Source of the DNA: Pinus tabuliformis
Lineage: Eukaryota > Streptophyta > Pinopsida > Pinales > Pinaceae
DNA: 64,000 nucleotides
Reading direction: 5' to 3'
Assembly (NCBI GenBank): GCA_031772625.1
Contig: CM062816.1
Coordinates: 832,512,071-832,576,070, forward strand
The stretch's first letter is position 1, and the number at the start of each line of letters is the position of its first letter. This document shows, in pieces, positions 37,701-52,700 of the stretch. The position numbers and the translations under genes are program-made. The notes beneath the pieces were generated by a model. The model was not told where the DNA came from. It worked only from the letters and a program-made list of their open reading frames with translations, and ran no database searches.

Positions 37701-40700
37701 CACAATCTTTGTTAAGTTTGGCACATTTTAATTGGATTTTAAATTTGTCAGGATCTTTACATGGTTTGTCGGGAAATTGGTTTAAGAAATTTGTCAATAT
37801 AGTCTTTAACACCATTAGCAACTTAAATGAAATATAACGATTTTTGTGGAATGCTAAAGTGATGATCTGTCACATTCTGTACAGTTCTGTGAACCAAGGC
37901 TGTTGGGAGTGGGCAGTGCAAGCTTCTGGAAGTGCAGTGTTTTGGGAGCTTTTTTATTTTATATAATACATATTTTAATTTATTTTGATGCTTATATATT
38001 AAAATAACGATGTAGAATGCCAACTTAGCAGCAAAAGCCATGAAACATAGAATTTACTACAGTATTAATGACGATCATTGGAGCATCAACCAATTAGTAC
38101 ACAAATAACATCAGTCATCAGATAGTTATAACATTGTCATCAAATGGTTAATCATCAACAATGACATCAACCTTCATGTTTCAACATGTAAAATTTGTCA
38201 TAAAAAAATGGTAACAGATGACATTAACCATGAGAATGGTTAATCATCAACAATGACATCAACCTTCATGTTTCAACATGTAAAATTTGTCATAAAAAAA
38301 TGGTAACAGATGACATTAACCATGAGATGAAACAGAGCATCAAATTCATTGCCAAAGAATGTAAGGTGCAATCAACAGTTCAAAGGCAGGTTCAAAGTTC
38401 AGACTCAAATTGACATATAATGTTTACAAAATAGGCCATAATAAAGACAGTACTTAGTTCTAGAATCTACGTCTAAACAGGAAAAAGACAAATAGATCTA
38501 TTATCTACTTGAATTTCCTCTTGCCACAAGAAACTTTTAGTTTCTTTTCCTATGATATATGAACAGGTGAAGTAGGAGAAGGTGGAAGTATTTTTGGAAC
38601 ATGACGAACAACTACATTGCCCCATGCAATGTAGGGATGTTATGAGGCTAAAAGAAAAGCTCTTGCACTAAAATTTTAGTAGTGGATGTGCGTGGCATCC
38701 CTACTCTATAAATATGATCACAATCATGATCACCCGAAAGTTTAGTTTCCAAGCACTCTAAAACTATGGATTCATCCACCAAATTATCCTCCTTTGGATT
38801 GTTCTCCCAAGTCACATATGTTCTACCATTCAATTTTGCCTCACAATAATGGGAGAACAACCTCAAGTTGTAGGACACATAAAGAAACTTTTTTTCCTAG
38901 TTTACGTTCAAGCTATTTCTCTTAATATTTTGATGAAGCTGTGGTGCTCTAACACCGCTCTGCAAAAGAAGTGTTAACAACTTGTGAAAGCACATTGACC
39001 ACCAATTTGTTGAGAAATCTAGGGGCAACTAGATTAGGTGATTTCTCTTTCTTTGATAACTACTTGTGATGTATTTTTACTTTTGTTAGCTTCTTCTTTC
39101 ACTTGATTATATTTAGTGTTCTTTTCATCAAACAACCAAACCATAAAGAACAATAAGACAAAAGGACACAAGATATAGGCAATCAGCTAGGGCAAAAACC
39201 TCTCCAACTTGTGACGAAAACCCACAAGAATTCTTCTCTTCTTATAGAATATTCAATTGACGAATTCCAAGACCTATGGCCCTTGACCAAGACCCTCCAA
39301 GACCAAGTCCAATCTTTTCTTGCTTTCCAACAACCTTGACCTTAGCAACTTTTGCAATTTCAATCCTTAGTAGATTCTTTTGCAACTTCGACTTGCCTAG
39401 CAGATTCTTCTGCAGAAACCCTAGCCTTTGCATGTGTGAAGAAGTAATGGTCGATTCTTCATCCTTTCTTCTCCTCTTGTGTTGATTCTCTCTCCTAAAG
39501 AACTCGACTTGCAAAATGCTCTTCTCGATTACCTAACTTGGATTCTTAAACTCAGATTTTATCGCTGCAATGGGGGCCCTAATTCCTTCGCACATGTGGA
39601 GAGTAATAGCCCAAAAGCTATCCCATAAACTCGATTTTCTTCTCTCCTTCTTGTCCTCCTCTTCCTCACACTTTTCTTCTTCTTTGATAGACCTTGTGTG
39701 AGTGTTGAGTGTGTCCTTGAATGAGGTCGAGTCCTCCTTTATATAGGCTTCTTGTCCATGTTTGTAGGTTGACTTGTAACTGCCTTTAGACCGACTTGTT
39801 CATTGCACCATGATGAGGCCTTGGAGGGTCTTTTGTTTCTAATTTTGACTCAAATAATTTACTTACAATATGTAACATCAAGAAGGGTCTTTCATACATG
39901 ACAAGACTTTCTTGACTTTTAGACTCAATGACAAGCCCTAGAAGCTCTCAATGGGAGCTTGACCCATAAAATAACTTTCCCTTAAGCATGAAACCCATGC
40001 CTAAAAAACAACAATAATAAATTTATTTTTCTCTTTACATTAAATCTATGTTGCCAGGAAACATGGGTTCGGGGACAGGTACGGGGACGGGGATGGGGAC
40101 GTCATTTTTTGAAACAAGGTGCGTGGGTTCGTGGGGGGTATATTATAATTTATATATATAATATATAAATATTATATTTTATAAATTATAATATATGTGA
40201 ATTTGTATATTTTTCAACTCTAAACAAGAAAACTAAAATACTTATGATTTAAACTTTAAATATTTAAACATGCACATCATTGAACATTCAACATTCACAA
40301 CGAAATTTCAAAATTTCTAGTGTTATATCAAGTGCAAATTGGAGTTTACATATTAATAAGAATCATGATATATGTCCATTGTCATTCTACATTCAAAATT
40401 TGCCTTAAGGCATCTCCAAACAAAAACTAGGAAATTTTAAAATACTAAAATAAAAATAGCTAATAGTGAACAATGGCTTCCTCAAGCCATGTCATCAACA
40501 TCACCCAGATCTTCAGTTAGCATGCTCTCCAGGTAGGAATCACTCTCATCTTTAGGCTCTTTCTCATCCATGGCAACTGGAGGTAGCTCAATAAGGCCAT
40601 TTGGTTGTATCTCTTCGCCCACACACATAGCATCATCTGTGTATTGGTCCCATCTCTTGAAAGGACCCTCCTTGTAACCAAGATCTTTTCGAGATATGAG

Positions 40701-43700
40701 ACAAAGTGTGCTATGAATGTACACTAAGTTCTCTGCCTTCTTTGAGCCCAACCTATTTCTCTTTCCTGAATGGATAAAGGCATAAGTACTCCAATTCCTC
40801 TCGAAAGATGCAGAACTAGCTACTTGGAATATTAGGGGAAGCCCATTAAATTAATTAAAAATTTAAAAATAAAAACTAAAATGAACTCCAAAGAACCCGA
40901 TTTTGGGGTTCCAAGTACCCATCATCAGGGTTCTTCGTACCTGTCAAGACAAAAGAACCCAATTTTTTTTAATGGAGAACCCGGTTCTTCATAGAAGAAC
41001 CCGGTTCTTATGGGTTCTTCTCAAAAGCACCCGTACTGGAATCCGGTACTTGGGTTTGAGAACCCGAGACAGGTTCGAGAACCCCACCCCCGGGTTGGGA
41101 ACCCGTGCAACATAGCATTAAATACATAAAATCATGATTACATATGTCATTCTGAAGACCGAACCTAGTTACACATTTCAACATTCCCTATTAACTAGGG
41201 AGGTATTCATAATCCATACAAGGTACTTGGACATTCTCAATTTGAAGAATTCTCATAAGAAGAGTCAGATTGATAACCCATCTGTTTAACATCATACCAA
41301 CCAACTTTGTTACATGGCAAGGCCTTGCTAACAACTCTATCTCTCCACAACATCAGAACATAATGCGGGCGAGACCAATCACTGATAGACACCATCGACC
41401 ATCCATCACTTTCCTTCACGAACCATGTTAGTCATGTCATCCTTTTCTTCATCGGAAAGTGATCTTCTAATTCACATCTGGCTTTTCTTCATACAACTAC
41501 CTCTTCAAGTCATGTTTCCTTTAGGATCTTTCATTCAATCACATGATTGCTAGTTGTAGGTGACATCTACAACTCTCTTTCGGTAGCCCCTTATCAACCC
41601 ATCCAAATGTTCAAAAATAAAAAATGAACATCAAACCAAAGTTACCTTTTGTTATGGCCTTTCATCATGACAACTGCTTCTTGCAACATCCTGCCTAGTC
41701 ATAGACATATCTCCAAGATTTCCAATGTCAAGGGTCTTCTTTCTTTTTAGACTTCTTCATACCAGATCCTTCTAGTCATCAGATGTTGATTCCTTATGTG
41801 ATCATAGTTGCATCTTTCACGATCTCCTTTCTTTCTTCATATATTTCTTCACATGAACTCCCATTTGTAGTTCCTTTATCTTTGGCAACCACCTCATATT
41901 CCATATGAGGACATATTACGTTGATTTCATCTTTTCAATATGTGAACCATGTCCTCATGCATCTTTCCAAAGAAGAGATCCCTTTTCTTCAATCATGCTC
42001 TTGATGTAGAGCATTTACCCATGCAACCATTTGACGACATGAATCAATCAAATACATGCATACATACCTCTTTCCTTCTTTTGGTCAGGCTTCCTTCAAC
42101 AACTTCCTTTCCTTGCTTGAAAGGGCTTCAACTGTGCTGCATTCTTTTGTCACCATACCATTATCCTTCATGATTCCCATACAAGATGGAATTCTTAGTG
42201 AGACACTTGCTTTTCTTAAGAGAGGTGAACCTTCTAATGAAGATTCCAACTGAGGATCTTGATTATCCTCATCTCACAAATGCCCCTTACCAATGATGCA
42301 TGATGAATTCTTTCTATATGCTATATGACTTTCTTTCAACACCAACTCTATCCTGATCCCTCGTAAGCAAATCCTCTACCCATTTGGCTCGAACTCTCCC
42401 TTTACTGGGAGTCATTGACTGAGTGGATGTCTCCACTCGCCCTGGGCTATGGTCCTCATCATATTGCTGGTTGGCCCAACTGCCAACTAGCTTAGACTCA
42501 AATTGAGATACTGGCTGAGGCTCCTTCTTGAGAAGCTTCTTCTCAGGTACCCTAATGAGTTTTGCTCTCCTCAATCATCACTTCTCTACTTTGAGCTCTC
42601 CCTGCCTTGTTGCTCAAGGCTGCACTTGTTTCTACCTCAAACTTACAGAGATTTTTCTTCCTTACGCCTATTTGCTTCTTACTTATAGAAGCTAAGTGCT
42701 CGAGGTAAGCCTTTCCTCTGTTGAAGATGACATCATAGCCCTTGTACTCAAGGGTAGCTGCCGAAACAAGTTTCTACTTTAACCCTCGAACATAGAGGAC
42801 ATCTCCGAGATGAAGAGGATTACTTGACTCCCTTTGGAAACTAAAAATACCAATTCCTCTAGTTGCATACATGTCGTCATCTCCTAGCTCAATCTAAAAC
42901 TACATGTCCTTCTCCTTCAGGTGGCTGCAAAACTTCTTATTCCCGATCATGTGGAAGGATGCTCCTGAATCAATATAACATACACTGTGGTTTGCTGAGC
43001 TTTCCATGCAAGTTATCAATGAGCTTTCTCATAATAGGCAAAAAATGCATAAACCTCTGTTGAAGCAACTACATGATCCTTACTAGACTCCTTTTGCTTA
43101 GGACACTTAGTGACATAGTGTCCAAACTCATGGCAATGGGAGCACTTGATCTTGCTCAGATCCTTCTTCTTTCCTTTTGACTAGTCTCGGCCACTCCTTG
43201 GCCCTCCTTGCCCTTGGCCTTGCTACTCTTGCCTGCCAGGGCAATGTTCTCCTCATTCTCTGTCTTCACCGATCTACCATCTTTGGTCACTCTCGGGATC
43301 TCTCCCTAAACACAATCAGTCCATAGCCTTTCCCAACTGGGAAAGTTTTTTCTGCTACTTACTGCATCTTGGAAACCATACTAAGACTTGTGAAGTCCTA
43401 GAAGAGCAAAACTCACAAGATTATTCTCTGGTACAGTGATGCCCACACCATCTGTTGAATTTCCACGATCTTGGGTCTAGGTTAGAATCTTAAAATCTCT
43501 GACACTACCAAACCAAGAATCTCAACAAGTACTACTTTGCACAATGGAAAATATAAAGCAGTGAATCGCATATGCAAAAGTATACACAATTTTTAACAAA
43601 ATTGTACAATAATGTACAACCCAATCCTTGTTATATTAAACCAAATCTGAATAATACAACAGTCTATGGTATACAAGATACAATGACAAACTTTGTTGCA

Positions 43701-46700
43701 GTTTCTATGTTGTATCTCGTCTTGCTGGTCCTTCACTCCCGTACTGCTCACTAGTTTCCCCTTAGTCCTTCAAAAGACAACACATCGAGACTCCAGGAGG
43801 GCTGCCACCTAACATTGCTGTAAGTCACTTCTGCAGCATGTACACAGGCTCATCAATCTTCTCTGTAGGTTGGCCAATTCCCGAGCTCCAATCTGTGAAG
43901 CTAGCACTCACCTTTGTCCATCAAAGTACTACACTTCGACACCAATCTTCACCCAACCTTCAACTCCTCTTCGTCACTTCAAGATAACTCGTTTAGGGAT
44001 ACTTTGGGTAGCCAACACATTGCCCTCCACCAAATCAATGGCACCCAATACTACACTGCAATATATGCTACGATGAAGGCTTCTGATCATGGAATCAAGC
44101 CTCCAAATTGGCTCCCACAAGCTGCCCAACAATCTGATCCAAACTGACCCAAAAACACAGATCTAACACACATCAAAATTGCTGTTAAAAGTCTGCACCT
44201 CTTTGTTATGATTGTGACTGGTTAGGGCATCTTTGACTGTTGCAATAGCCCCTAAATAGTCACCAAAACAACCTTCCTTCGCTGCGGCCCACCCTTGGAG
44301 AAGTGCAGATCCAATTGGCTGCTATTCTGGGCATAGGCAGCCCCTAAACAACCCAATGCTGCCCTCAAATGGTGAGGTAGGGCCTGCGGCCCACTTACTG
44401 CAAGCTTGACTGCCTCTCCAAGGCTTCAACACCCAAGAAAACACCTCCACGTAGGCTGAAACAACCTTCCCTTGCCTCGGCCCTCTAGGGAGCTACCTCA
44501 GCCTCCCTTACAACAACTTGGCCCTTAAACAGACCCCTAAAACAGCCCTAGAACAGTGTCTTGCCCTCGCTGTTCCTTCCTCCTTGCTGCGGCCAAGATC
44601 TCTCTCCTTTGTCGAGCTCCCTTTCTTGTTGTGTGTTGCAGAATGGATGATGAATAGCCTCACACTCACCTTCTATTTATACCATATATGAAGGGCTCCA
44701 AGACGTCATATTTTAGGAGCTGCCAACTGTCACATGCCTAAAATCACTTTAGGCCGACCTTGACACTTACGGTGTCAACCCCAAAAATAACTTCAAAAAT
44801 TCATATCTCCACTTCTACATATCAAAATTCGACGATTCTCGAAGCGTTGGATCCTCCTTTCCGCCTTCTATCATCTCATGCCATCACATGTAGAAATGTG
44901 CTCATGGAAATGCCCAAAACACGATTTGGTGCAAAACCCCATACTTGGGTTCCAAGACCTTGTGGCGCTTTGCCCTCCAAACCCCGAACTCTAGGCTTGG
45001 AGTACCTCCCAAGCTACTCAAATCAACACCATCAAGCTCATCTCATACCTGAGTGAACTTTGAAAAATATGTGACGATGAGCTCTCCAATGCTCATCCAA
45101 ATACTCCTTAGCTTCTCCTTAAGAACAAGCTTCCTGGTATCATTTGTACTTTGATATAGATCTAATATAGCTTTGAACATCTCAAAAGCTATCATTTTTT
45201 CATGGATTTGAGGAACTTTATGATCTTTGACTGCTTCTAGAATAATCCTCTTTTCCTTGATATCATTCTTAGTATGCCGGGTCAACTGTTGGGGATCTTG
45301 TGGTGGTGGTATAGCCCGCTTCACAAATTCTCCCACCCCATTATCCTCCAAAACTATCATGATCCTCCCTTTCCATGGAACGAAGTTAGAGGCTCGCTCT
45401 AAGTAGGGGTCCGATCTCATCCCTTTGATTTCCATTCTGCTTACTGAGAAAGCTCTCCAATTCTTGCCCACTAACAACCTTGTAGTCCTTCACAATAGGT
45501 TGAACTTAGGGCTTAAATCAACCACTAACAACCCTCCACAATATTGTAATTTGATTGATTTGGAAGTTGTCCAACCTTGACACATCAACCTAGCAAAATT
45601 CACGAACACAGAAAGACATACATACCTCAGAAATAAGACTTTTTCTACCCTCGACCTTTACACCAATTATTGAAGTTCGACCCCTGGTTAGGGTACCTTG
45701 TGGCAACTACAGGATTGTCCCTTCTTGGCCAAAGATCCCTTCAATCATATTCACAATTCCCTTCCTGTGAGCGCTGCCTTCTTCGTTGTTCCACAAGCTG
45801 TCTCAGCCCCAATCTTAGGTCTGATCTGCACTTGATTAAGGGCTTGACCCTCCCTAAACCATACTGAAAATAACGCGGCCCCGTCACAGAGCATTACCAA
45901 CCCAAAACACGCACAAAATTTGCCTTTAAACTCCAACCAACATCTGCCCTATCTCGACTATCCAAACACACAAGAAGGTTATCAAACTCGACCTCCTTTC
46001 ATTTCAAATATGCTCCTAAGTGACTATGGCTACTTCAGATCAAATGTCCTTCTTCTCTTGCTGTCTTTTGTTCTTGTGATATATGAATCAACTTGTGCTG
46101 GTCTTTATTCTGTTTCTCTCTCCGATACAATGTAGAATTTCCTTGAAAATTTGAAGTTGCTTGATGAACCAACTGAAATTGGGTTCGATTCACCAAGACC
46201 TTGAATTTCTCTACTAAAAATTTGCAGCGGAATAAACACAAAATTGAAAACATAGTCACACAATAAAATAATGTAGTATTTTTTAGGGAAACCAACTGGG
46301 AAAACCCTCCGCTAGTTCTAGAATTTTTTTGATAGAAAATAAAGCAATGTGATCTCTTTTACAGTTCAACTGTTTCAATAGAGAAACCTCCGTGCAAGAC
46401 TCAACCTTCTGCTCCCTATTTCCTTGCGCAACTTATCCCCTTATCTCGCCGGAAATCTCCTATTTCCTAGCGCTGAGTAGGCCCCTATTATTTAGGAATT
46501 CTTCCTGAATCTTGTTGAATTTCCATGGCATATGAGCATCTAGGTTAGTGTCTTAAAATCTCTGACATACATCAGTGGATCAACTCGGACACATGAAAAT
46601 TTTAAAAATTTTCAACCCACCATTGTTATATTAACAATCTGATAATACAAATGTGTAGGGCTCTCGTACTAGGGATAATGGCCCTCATACATCCATAAGT

Positions 46701-49700
46701 ACAAGATACAAACTAGGGTTTGTTGTCAAACACCTATGACAACCAAACTGCCCAAAACAAGATACCCTGACCGTCAAATTGATGTAGCATGCAATCACAA
46801 CTGCCATGGTCGTATCCTGTTACACCTGCAAGTCCTTCGCTCCCATTTTGCAGCAACACCAATTTGCCTCTATAAATGAACCAACTCCTTCAGGTCACTG
46901 AACTCGGATTCAACTGCTCTCTAGCTGATTGTTAGTCCTTCAACGCATCAACACATCGAGACTCTTGTCGAATTGTTCACAACTCTGTTTTTGAACAACT
47001 CTCAACTGCCCACTGCTGCTCCTCAGATCTTTTGGGACATTCATCCCACTAGTGCCTTCATGTGCTGCTCGATGAAGACACACTTACGACCGAAGGGCTT
47101 CCCACTATCACTGTCAAATTTCCTTCTCCAACAATGAACTTAGGGCATGGAGGAATGCCCAACTTTTGTTGTAGATATCCTTCTCCACAAGGCAAATCTA
47201 GGGCTACAAACTGTTCCTGGACGATCTAACATTTGAGCTCTTCTTCTACCACTTCTAACAATCCCTTTGTCCTTCAAGAGACTTGTTCCTTAGGACTTCT
47301 ATACAACCCTCCACTAGTTGTTCTTTAGGTTGCTCCAACTCTGCCACTTCTAGCAGGCCTAAAGTCCTTCTTAGGTCACTGCTCTTTAGGGCCAACAAGG
47401 ATCACTCTCTCGTTTCCCTCCAATAGACCACGAGTGTCCTTCAATTCTTGCCACCTCAACTCCTGAATCCTGCATTGTTGTTCCTACACTGCTGCTTTGT
47501 TCCTGCACTATTATTCCATCTTTAGATTTGCCAAATCTTGAGTCCCATCTGAATGGATCTAAGGCTCTGAGTATGCTGCCCTCTATTTTGCAATAGTTCC
47601 TCTATTAAACAGATTTGGGACACTACTATGTTGTTGCTCCAAACCTTGAAGCTGCTCCATAAATCTTCCATCTTCTAAGGCTTGTTCAAGCTTCCATCTG
47701 TTTTGCAATTTGAGTCCTCAAATTGCACATATCTGGGCTCATGGATCTACCCTCATCAAGGGCACTTTTTCACAGTATAACTTTTCCATCTTTGCCCAAA
47801 TCTTGGGCTCCAAGTCTGCCCTCACTTAGGGCTTAAATACTCGTACCTACTAGTGATTTGAGGCCTCTCAAATTCACTGTTCTTGAGCACACATCCAATT
47901 GCTGTCAAAACCCTCCTTTCCATCTGATCCAACAATTGTTATAGTTGTCAGTCTCCTTTGCTTTAGGTCATCCTTGAAGATATTTCCACCTTACCAAGGA
48001 TCTGCTCATACATAGTACTTTTGCATGCACCACCTGAAGGAATACACCAACAACTTGTTTCTCCTTTAGGGTCTTGACCCTGCCTTCCAGATCTGAACCG
48101 AGGCTTCATAACCGAGACCACTGACAAGGATATTTGACTGCGACATCACTAGAGTAACACTAATCTAGGGTCTGCAACTTTTGTTGTTCCTTCCTGAAAT
48201 GCCGCGTTCAATTCTCTTGAATTTGCCCTCAACTAGGGTCTCTTAAATTCGTTGTCCTAGATGTTAGAAAATAAGAACGGTAGAAATATTTTCTTTATAT
48301 TGATAATTACTTGTGAGTTTCTTATGTTCCTCTTCTATAATTAGTTTATCAAGCAATTATCAAAACAACAGCACAAAGATCACAAACACCAGATGTGGGC
48401 GGACAACCAGGGAAAAACCCCTATCTAGGGGAAAACCCAGTCAACATCTCTTCCTTAATAACTTCTTGAGATAATCCAAGACTCTTGACCTAGGCACAAA
48501 ATTCCTCCACACCGAGTTAACCCTTTCAGCAACAACAACTTCGACTTGGCAACAACAACTTCGACCTAACAGCTTCGACTTAGCAGCAGCAACTTCGACC
48601 CAATAGTTGGCCCAACAAAAACTTTGACCCAATAGTTAGACTTCGATCTAGCAGCAACACTTCGACCCTCCAGTTAGCCCAACAAAAACTTCGACCCAAT
48701 AGTTAGACTTCGATCCAACAACAACACTTCGATCCTTTAGTAGTAGAACAGAAAATCCACACTTGTGAGAGAGAGATGACCCAAAAACTTCGATCTTGTC
48801 CTTTCTAGCAATTCTCCTTCTCCTTTTGGAATTTTGCACTTTTTCTGCCTCCTTCTCTTGGATATCGAACTTGTGTGAGAGTGTGTCCAAATGAATTCAA
48901 ACTGCTTCAATATATACACTTTTAGTGAGTTTGAATTACCCTGTTTGAGGCCGACTTGATCTCCTTGAGGTCGACTTGGTGTGGAGGTGACAAATAGCTT
49001 ATTTGACTCAATAATAAATCTTTTTACATGATTCAAAAGCCCAAGAAGGGTCTCTTTAAATGGAAAATGACTGTATTGACTCAGTGTAAATCTTAGAAGT
49101 CCTCAATGGGGACTTTGACCTAAAACATGATGACCCAAGCATGAAACCCATGCTTTAATAAGTCATATTAATAATAATAAAATTTTTCTTTTTCTTTCTT
49201 TTGATAAATACATTTTATTATGACTCATACAATTATGAAGACCAAACCTAGTTACATTCTTCAACACTAGAACCCTTTAGAATAACTCCTTATTTCAAAT
49301 CTGCTCCAATATGAGGCACATCATTTTACTTTCTTGGATCCTTCACTTCTACTCGAAGATTCCTTAGATCTGGCCACCATCTTGATTGGAAACTAGGCCG
49401 AGTACTTAACTCACTACGACGTCCCTCTGGTAGGGTTAATGCAATCTTCTTAGGATTAGATCATACCAATGCTTGCTTTAGGAGATGCGACTGTCGTCCT
49501 GCAATAGATCAGGCCTTGCGGCCTTCCAAAACTAGGCTTTTTGACCCTCTCATCAACCTACAATAGGGTCTTGACCCTCTTCTCCAATTTTTGTTTGATG
49601 TGGCTTGGTTCTGCCCAAGCTTATGACCAAAATCTTCCTAGAACAAGCCTTCTAGATTGGCTGTCCACTGATGCCTGCGGCTCCCTTGTGTGCCTCTCTA

Positions 49701-52700
49701 TGGTTATCTCGACCTTCTTAGCAACCCTCTCGATCCTTAGACTAGGGCTACCTTAGAGATACATCTTCGACCCTCCTTTTGATCAAGCGAGCTCCTCTCC
49801 ACTTGATATCTAGCCTTATCTAAGGCTTCCCTTAAATAGCTTTCCCAAGATCTTAGAGGAATTATCCACTTATGGAGCCCTCTAGATCTTAGAGGAATTA
49901 TCCACTTAGACTTGGGCTTTTAATTTCCCTTTTAGAATTTTAAACCCCATTTGGGTCTAAAACCCCTCTGCTTGGGTCTTTTGCCCACAAAGACCTTTTG
50001 TGACCAAAATTCTCACAAACCCTAATATGGGCTTGTTGAATACCTCCCAAGTTACACTTTTCAACAAATCCTAGTGCACTTGTACAATGAAATTATCTTC
50101 CTCAAATTTGCATCTAGGCTGTTCCTAGATGTTATTTTCCTACAACAAGCTCTCACACACACAACCTATGCATACAAGAATCAATTACAAAGGTGCCTTT
50201 GTCCTCCTTATAAGCACTTCAACTCAACTAAAGTTGGAAAGTTAATTTTGGAACTTGGACTTGTGACTGAATTGTTAACTAAGTTAGACTGACTCTTCTA
50301 ATTTGTCATGCCTCAATTAGAAACTGAAGCTCACTAACTCGTCCTTTTCCAAAAATAACTCGCACTTGGAGACAAACAAGACTAAGACTCCAACTCCTGC
50401 GCAATAGTTTACTGGTCCATGACACGTCTTGATTTCTAGGAACTCATGCATGCTAAAGAAGGACTGTTTGTTGTCATCTTGACTAAGGCACAAGTCAAGA
50501 ATGACCTTATTCGCTACACTTTTTCAACAACCAAAAATAGAAAGTGGTCCACGAGATGCATGCAACCAATCCACATGTTTAAATCCCAAGGTAACCAACT
50601 CCACGGATGAATGTGCAACATGTAGTACTCAAACCCTAAAGTAGTAAGTGGGCAACCCCCAACAAAACAAATCCATGGAGATAAGGGCGAATTATGGTTT
50701 TGACCATGCATAAACAACATGAAATAAATAAATATTCACCTCTAAGAATAGCAAGAAGTGTCTCCAAAAATCACTCTCCAAGGATATGCTCAAATATAGT
50801 AAGATGACGAAGTAAATGCATGTAATGTACCATAAGTGTAGCCTTCCGAGTATACCACCTGCCTGGCAATAAAAAGCTTCCTTAACCAACCTCAAAATTC
50901 CCCCTTCAAGTGTGAAAAGGAACGCAATGAAGTATGGTATCCGTTACCCACCAAAATGGGTAACCCCCAGGAGAAAAATTTTCTCCTATTTTGGATAGCC
51001 AACTAGCTCGTAGCCCTACACATTATCTTGATGTTGATGATATGCCAACTCCTCCACCATCTACACTAGTCACTACACCTCTCAGCATTTGACATTTGTG
51101 CTAGATAAAGGTGGGCTACCACTCAACAGGTACTTTGATCATTTTGTAATCGGTTGCTTTTGCTAAATGTTTTGGGCATTCAGTATGGATAGAGTGGTGA
51201 TCTAGATGATTGACCGACCTTGACTATAAATTTGTTCTCTCAGCTTACCAGGGGGGTTGTTTTTTAGCCCTAAAAAGCAGTCTAGTGGGGCCTCCCTTGA
51301 GGCCTTAGAGTTATAGGAGGGGCACTACTTGGAAGTCCAGGATTTAAATAGCATTTTCATTCTCCCTCTTACCACACATAACACTTTGCATGTCACATTA
51401 CAAGCCCTTGATACAATTTGCATTCTTCGGGTCTAACTTGTCATTGGTCCATTGGGATTTGGAACTCCCTTATCCACATCTTTGAGTAGGGCTAGAAAAC
51501 ATTGCCTTGGAGTTTAATGCAACTAAAAAAATGGACAAGCATAATATGCCCATAATTAAAGAAAAGAAAATGAAAATGCAAAAGATGGTTGGGACATCAG
51601 TTAATGCATGGGAAAAAGCCTAGCATGAGCTCAACCCTCCTCATTAGTGATCACCTATTTATTGAGCACTTGATGCTCCATATCATTGAAAGGAACCCTT
51701 GCATTTCCCAACCCTAATGAGTGATAAACTGCGTCATCTTAAGGGGTAAATTAAATGCTATATCATAAAGAACAAACTTTAATCTTTGAGCTATGCACAA
51801 AAATACAAAGCATTGTCAAAAAGAAGTAAAAGGCATACTAGAGGGGTTGGAAAATCAGGGTGAGCAAGGTAACTCATGCATCCACGATTGCTCCTTCCAT
51901 TACATCTATACACTTAGGATGTGGACTCACATTAGCTGGTTCCTTGGCCATGGCACTTGGTCATGAACTCTTTCCCCTTCATCGTCACTCACTTACATCA
52001 ACATCTATTGATCGAAGGGTTAACCTGGGAAATGCCACCTCCCATTGGGGTCTGGAAGCACCTAATAGTGTTGACTACTTAGCAACCCCTACAAAGGTAG
52101 GGAATGCCTTTATGAGACGTGGTCTAGTTAGATATTTGAAGGTGATCTTAGTTTGAAGTATTAATATGCCCTTAATGCTTAAGTATGGTCCACTTAGATG
52201 CATACGATCTTAACGGTTGCTTTCACTGGAGTTTGAGTTGATTTTTCCAGGTGCTCTAGAGAAGTAGAGGCCCTGAGGGCACCTCATTCCACATGCTGCC
52301 TAGGCCATATACTACATTCTAGTGAGCATGATGGCTTGGTAGATGCAACGTTGCCTAAAATTGGCAGAGAATTGGGCATTTTGATGATTTGAGCAATTGA
52401 GATACATCCTAGAGCGCCCTTAGAAGCCAAAACGTGGGGCTTCTCTTGCCTAACATGGAGTATTCTTGATGATGTAGCAGTGGACCTAGTATGACCCCAA
52501 GATGGCTATGACACTACTTGATGTGCATTGATGCCATGCTCGAGGGCCCATATGAGGATGGTCATCCTTAGGATGATTGAGGAGGTCTTGTTGCACTTGA
52601 TAGAGCCCTAACGCTGGAGAGAGGAGGCTCCATGTGGCTCATTTCACACCCATGCAGATGACATGTGGTACCCATCCCTGGATCTTGGACCCTTGGAGCT

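Larger units (their letters stand above)
46131..50527 (-). other. Possible 5' LTR interrupted by later LTR insertions
   Basis: The sequence starts TGTAGAATTTCC directly after a primer-binding-like sequence and may end at CTACACTTTTTCAACA near 50527. The family A LTR at 46513-50066 splits it. The total without the insertion would be about 0.84 kb. Matching to the 3' LTR at 39008 is weak, so the assignment is tentative. Confidence 0.35.

Noticed and set aside
43453-45028. A two-LTR or gene-bearing insertion inside gag.
   Set aside because: Only one TG...CA unit with one ccatc duplication is present and there is no internal region; a solo LTR is the simplest reading.
51860-52156. A 98-codon plus-strand frame as a small gene.
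   Set aside because: No family match, no promoter or splice context, and its length is within chance for an intron of this size.
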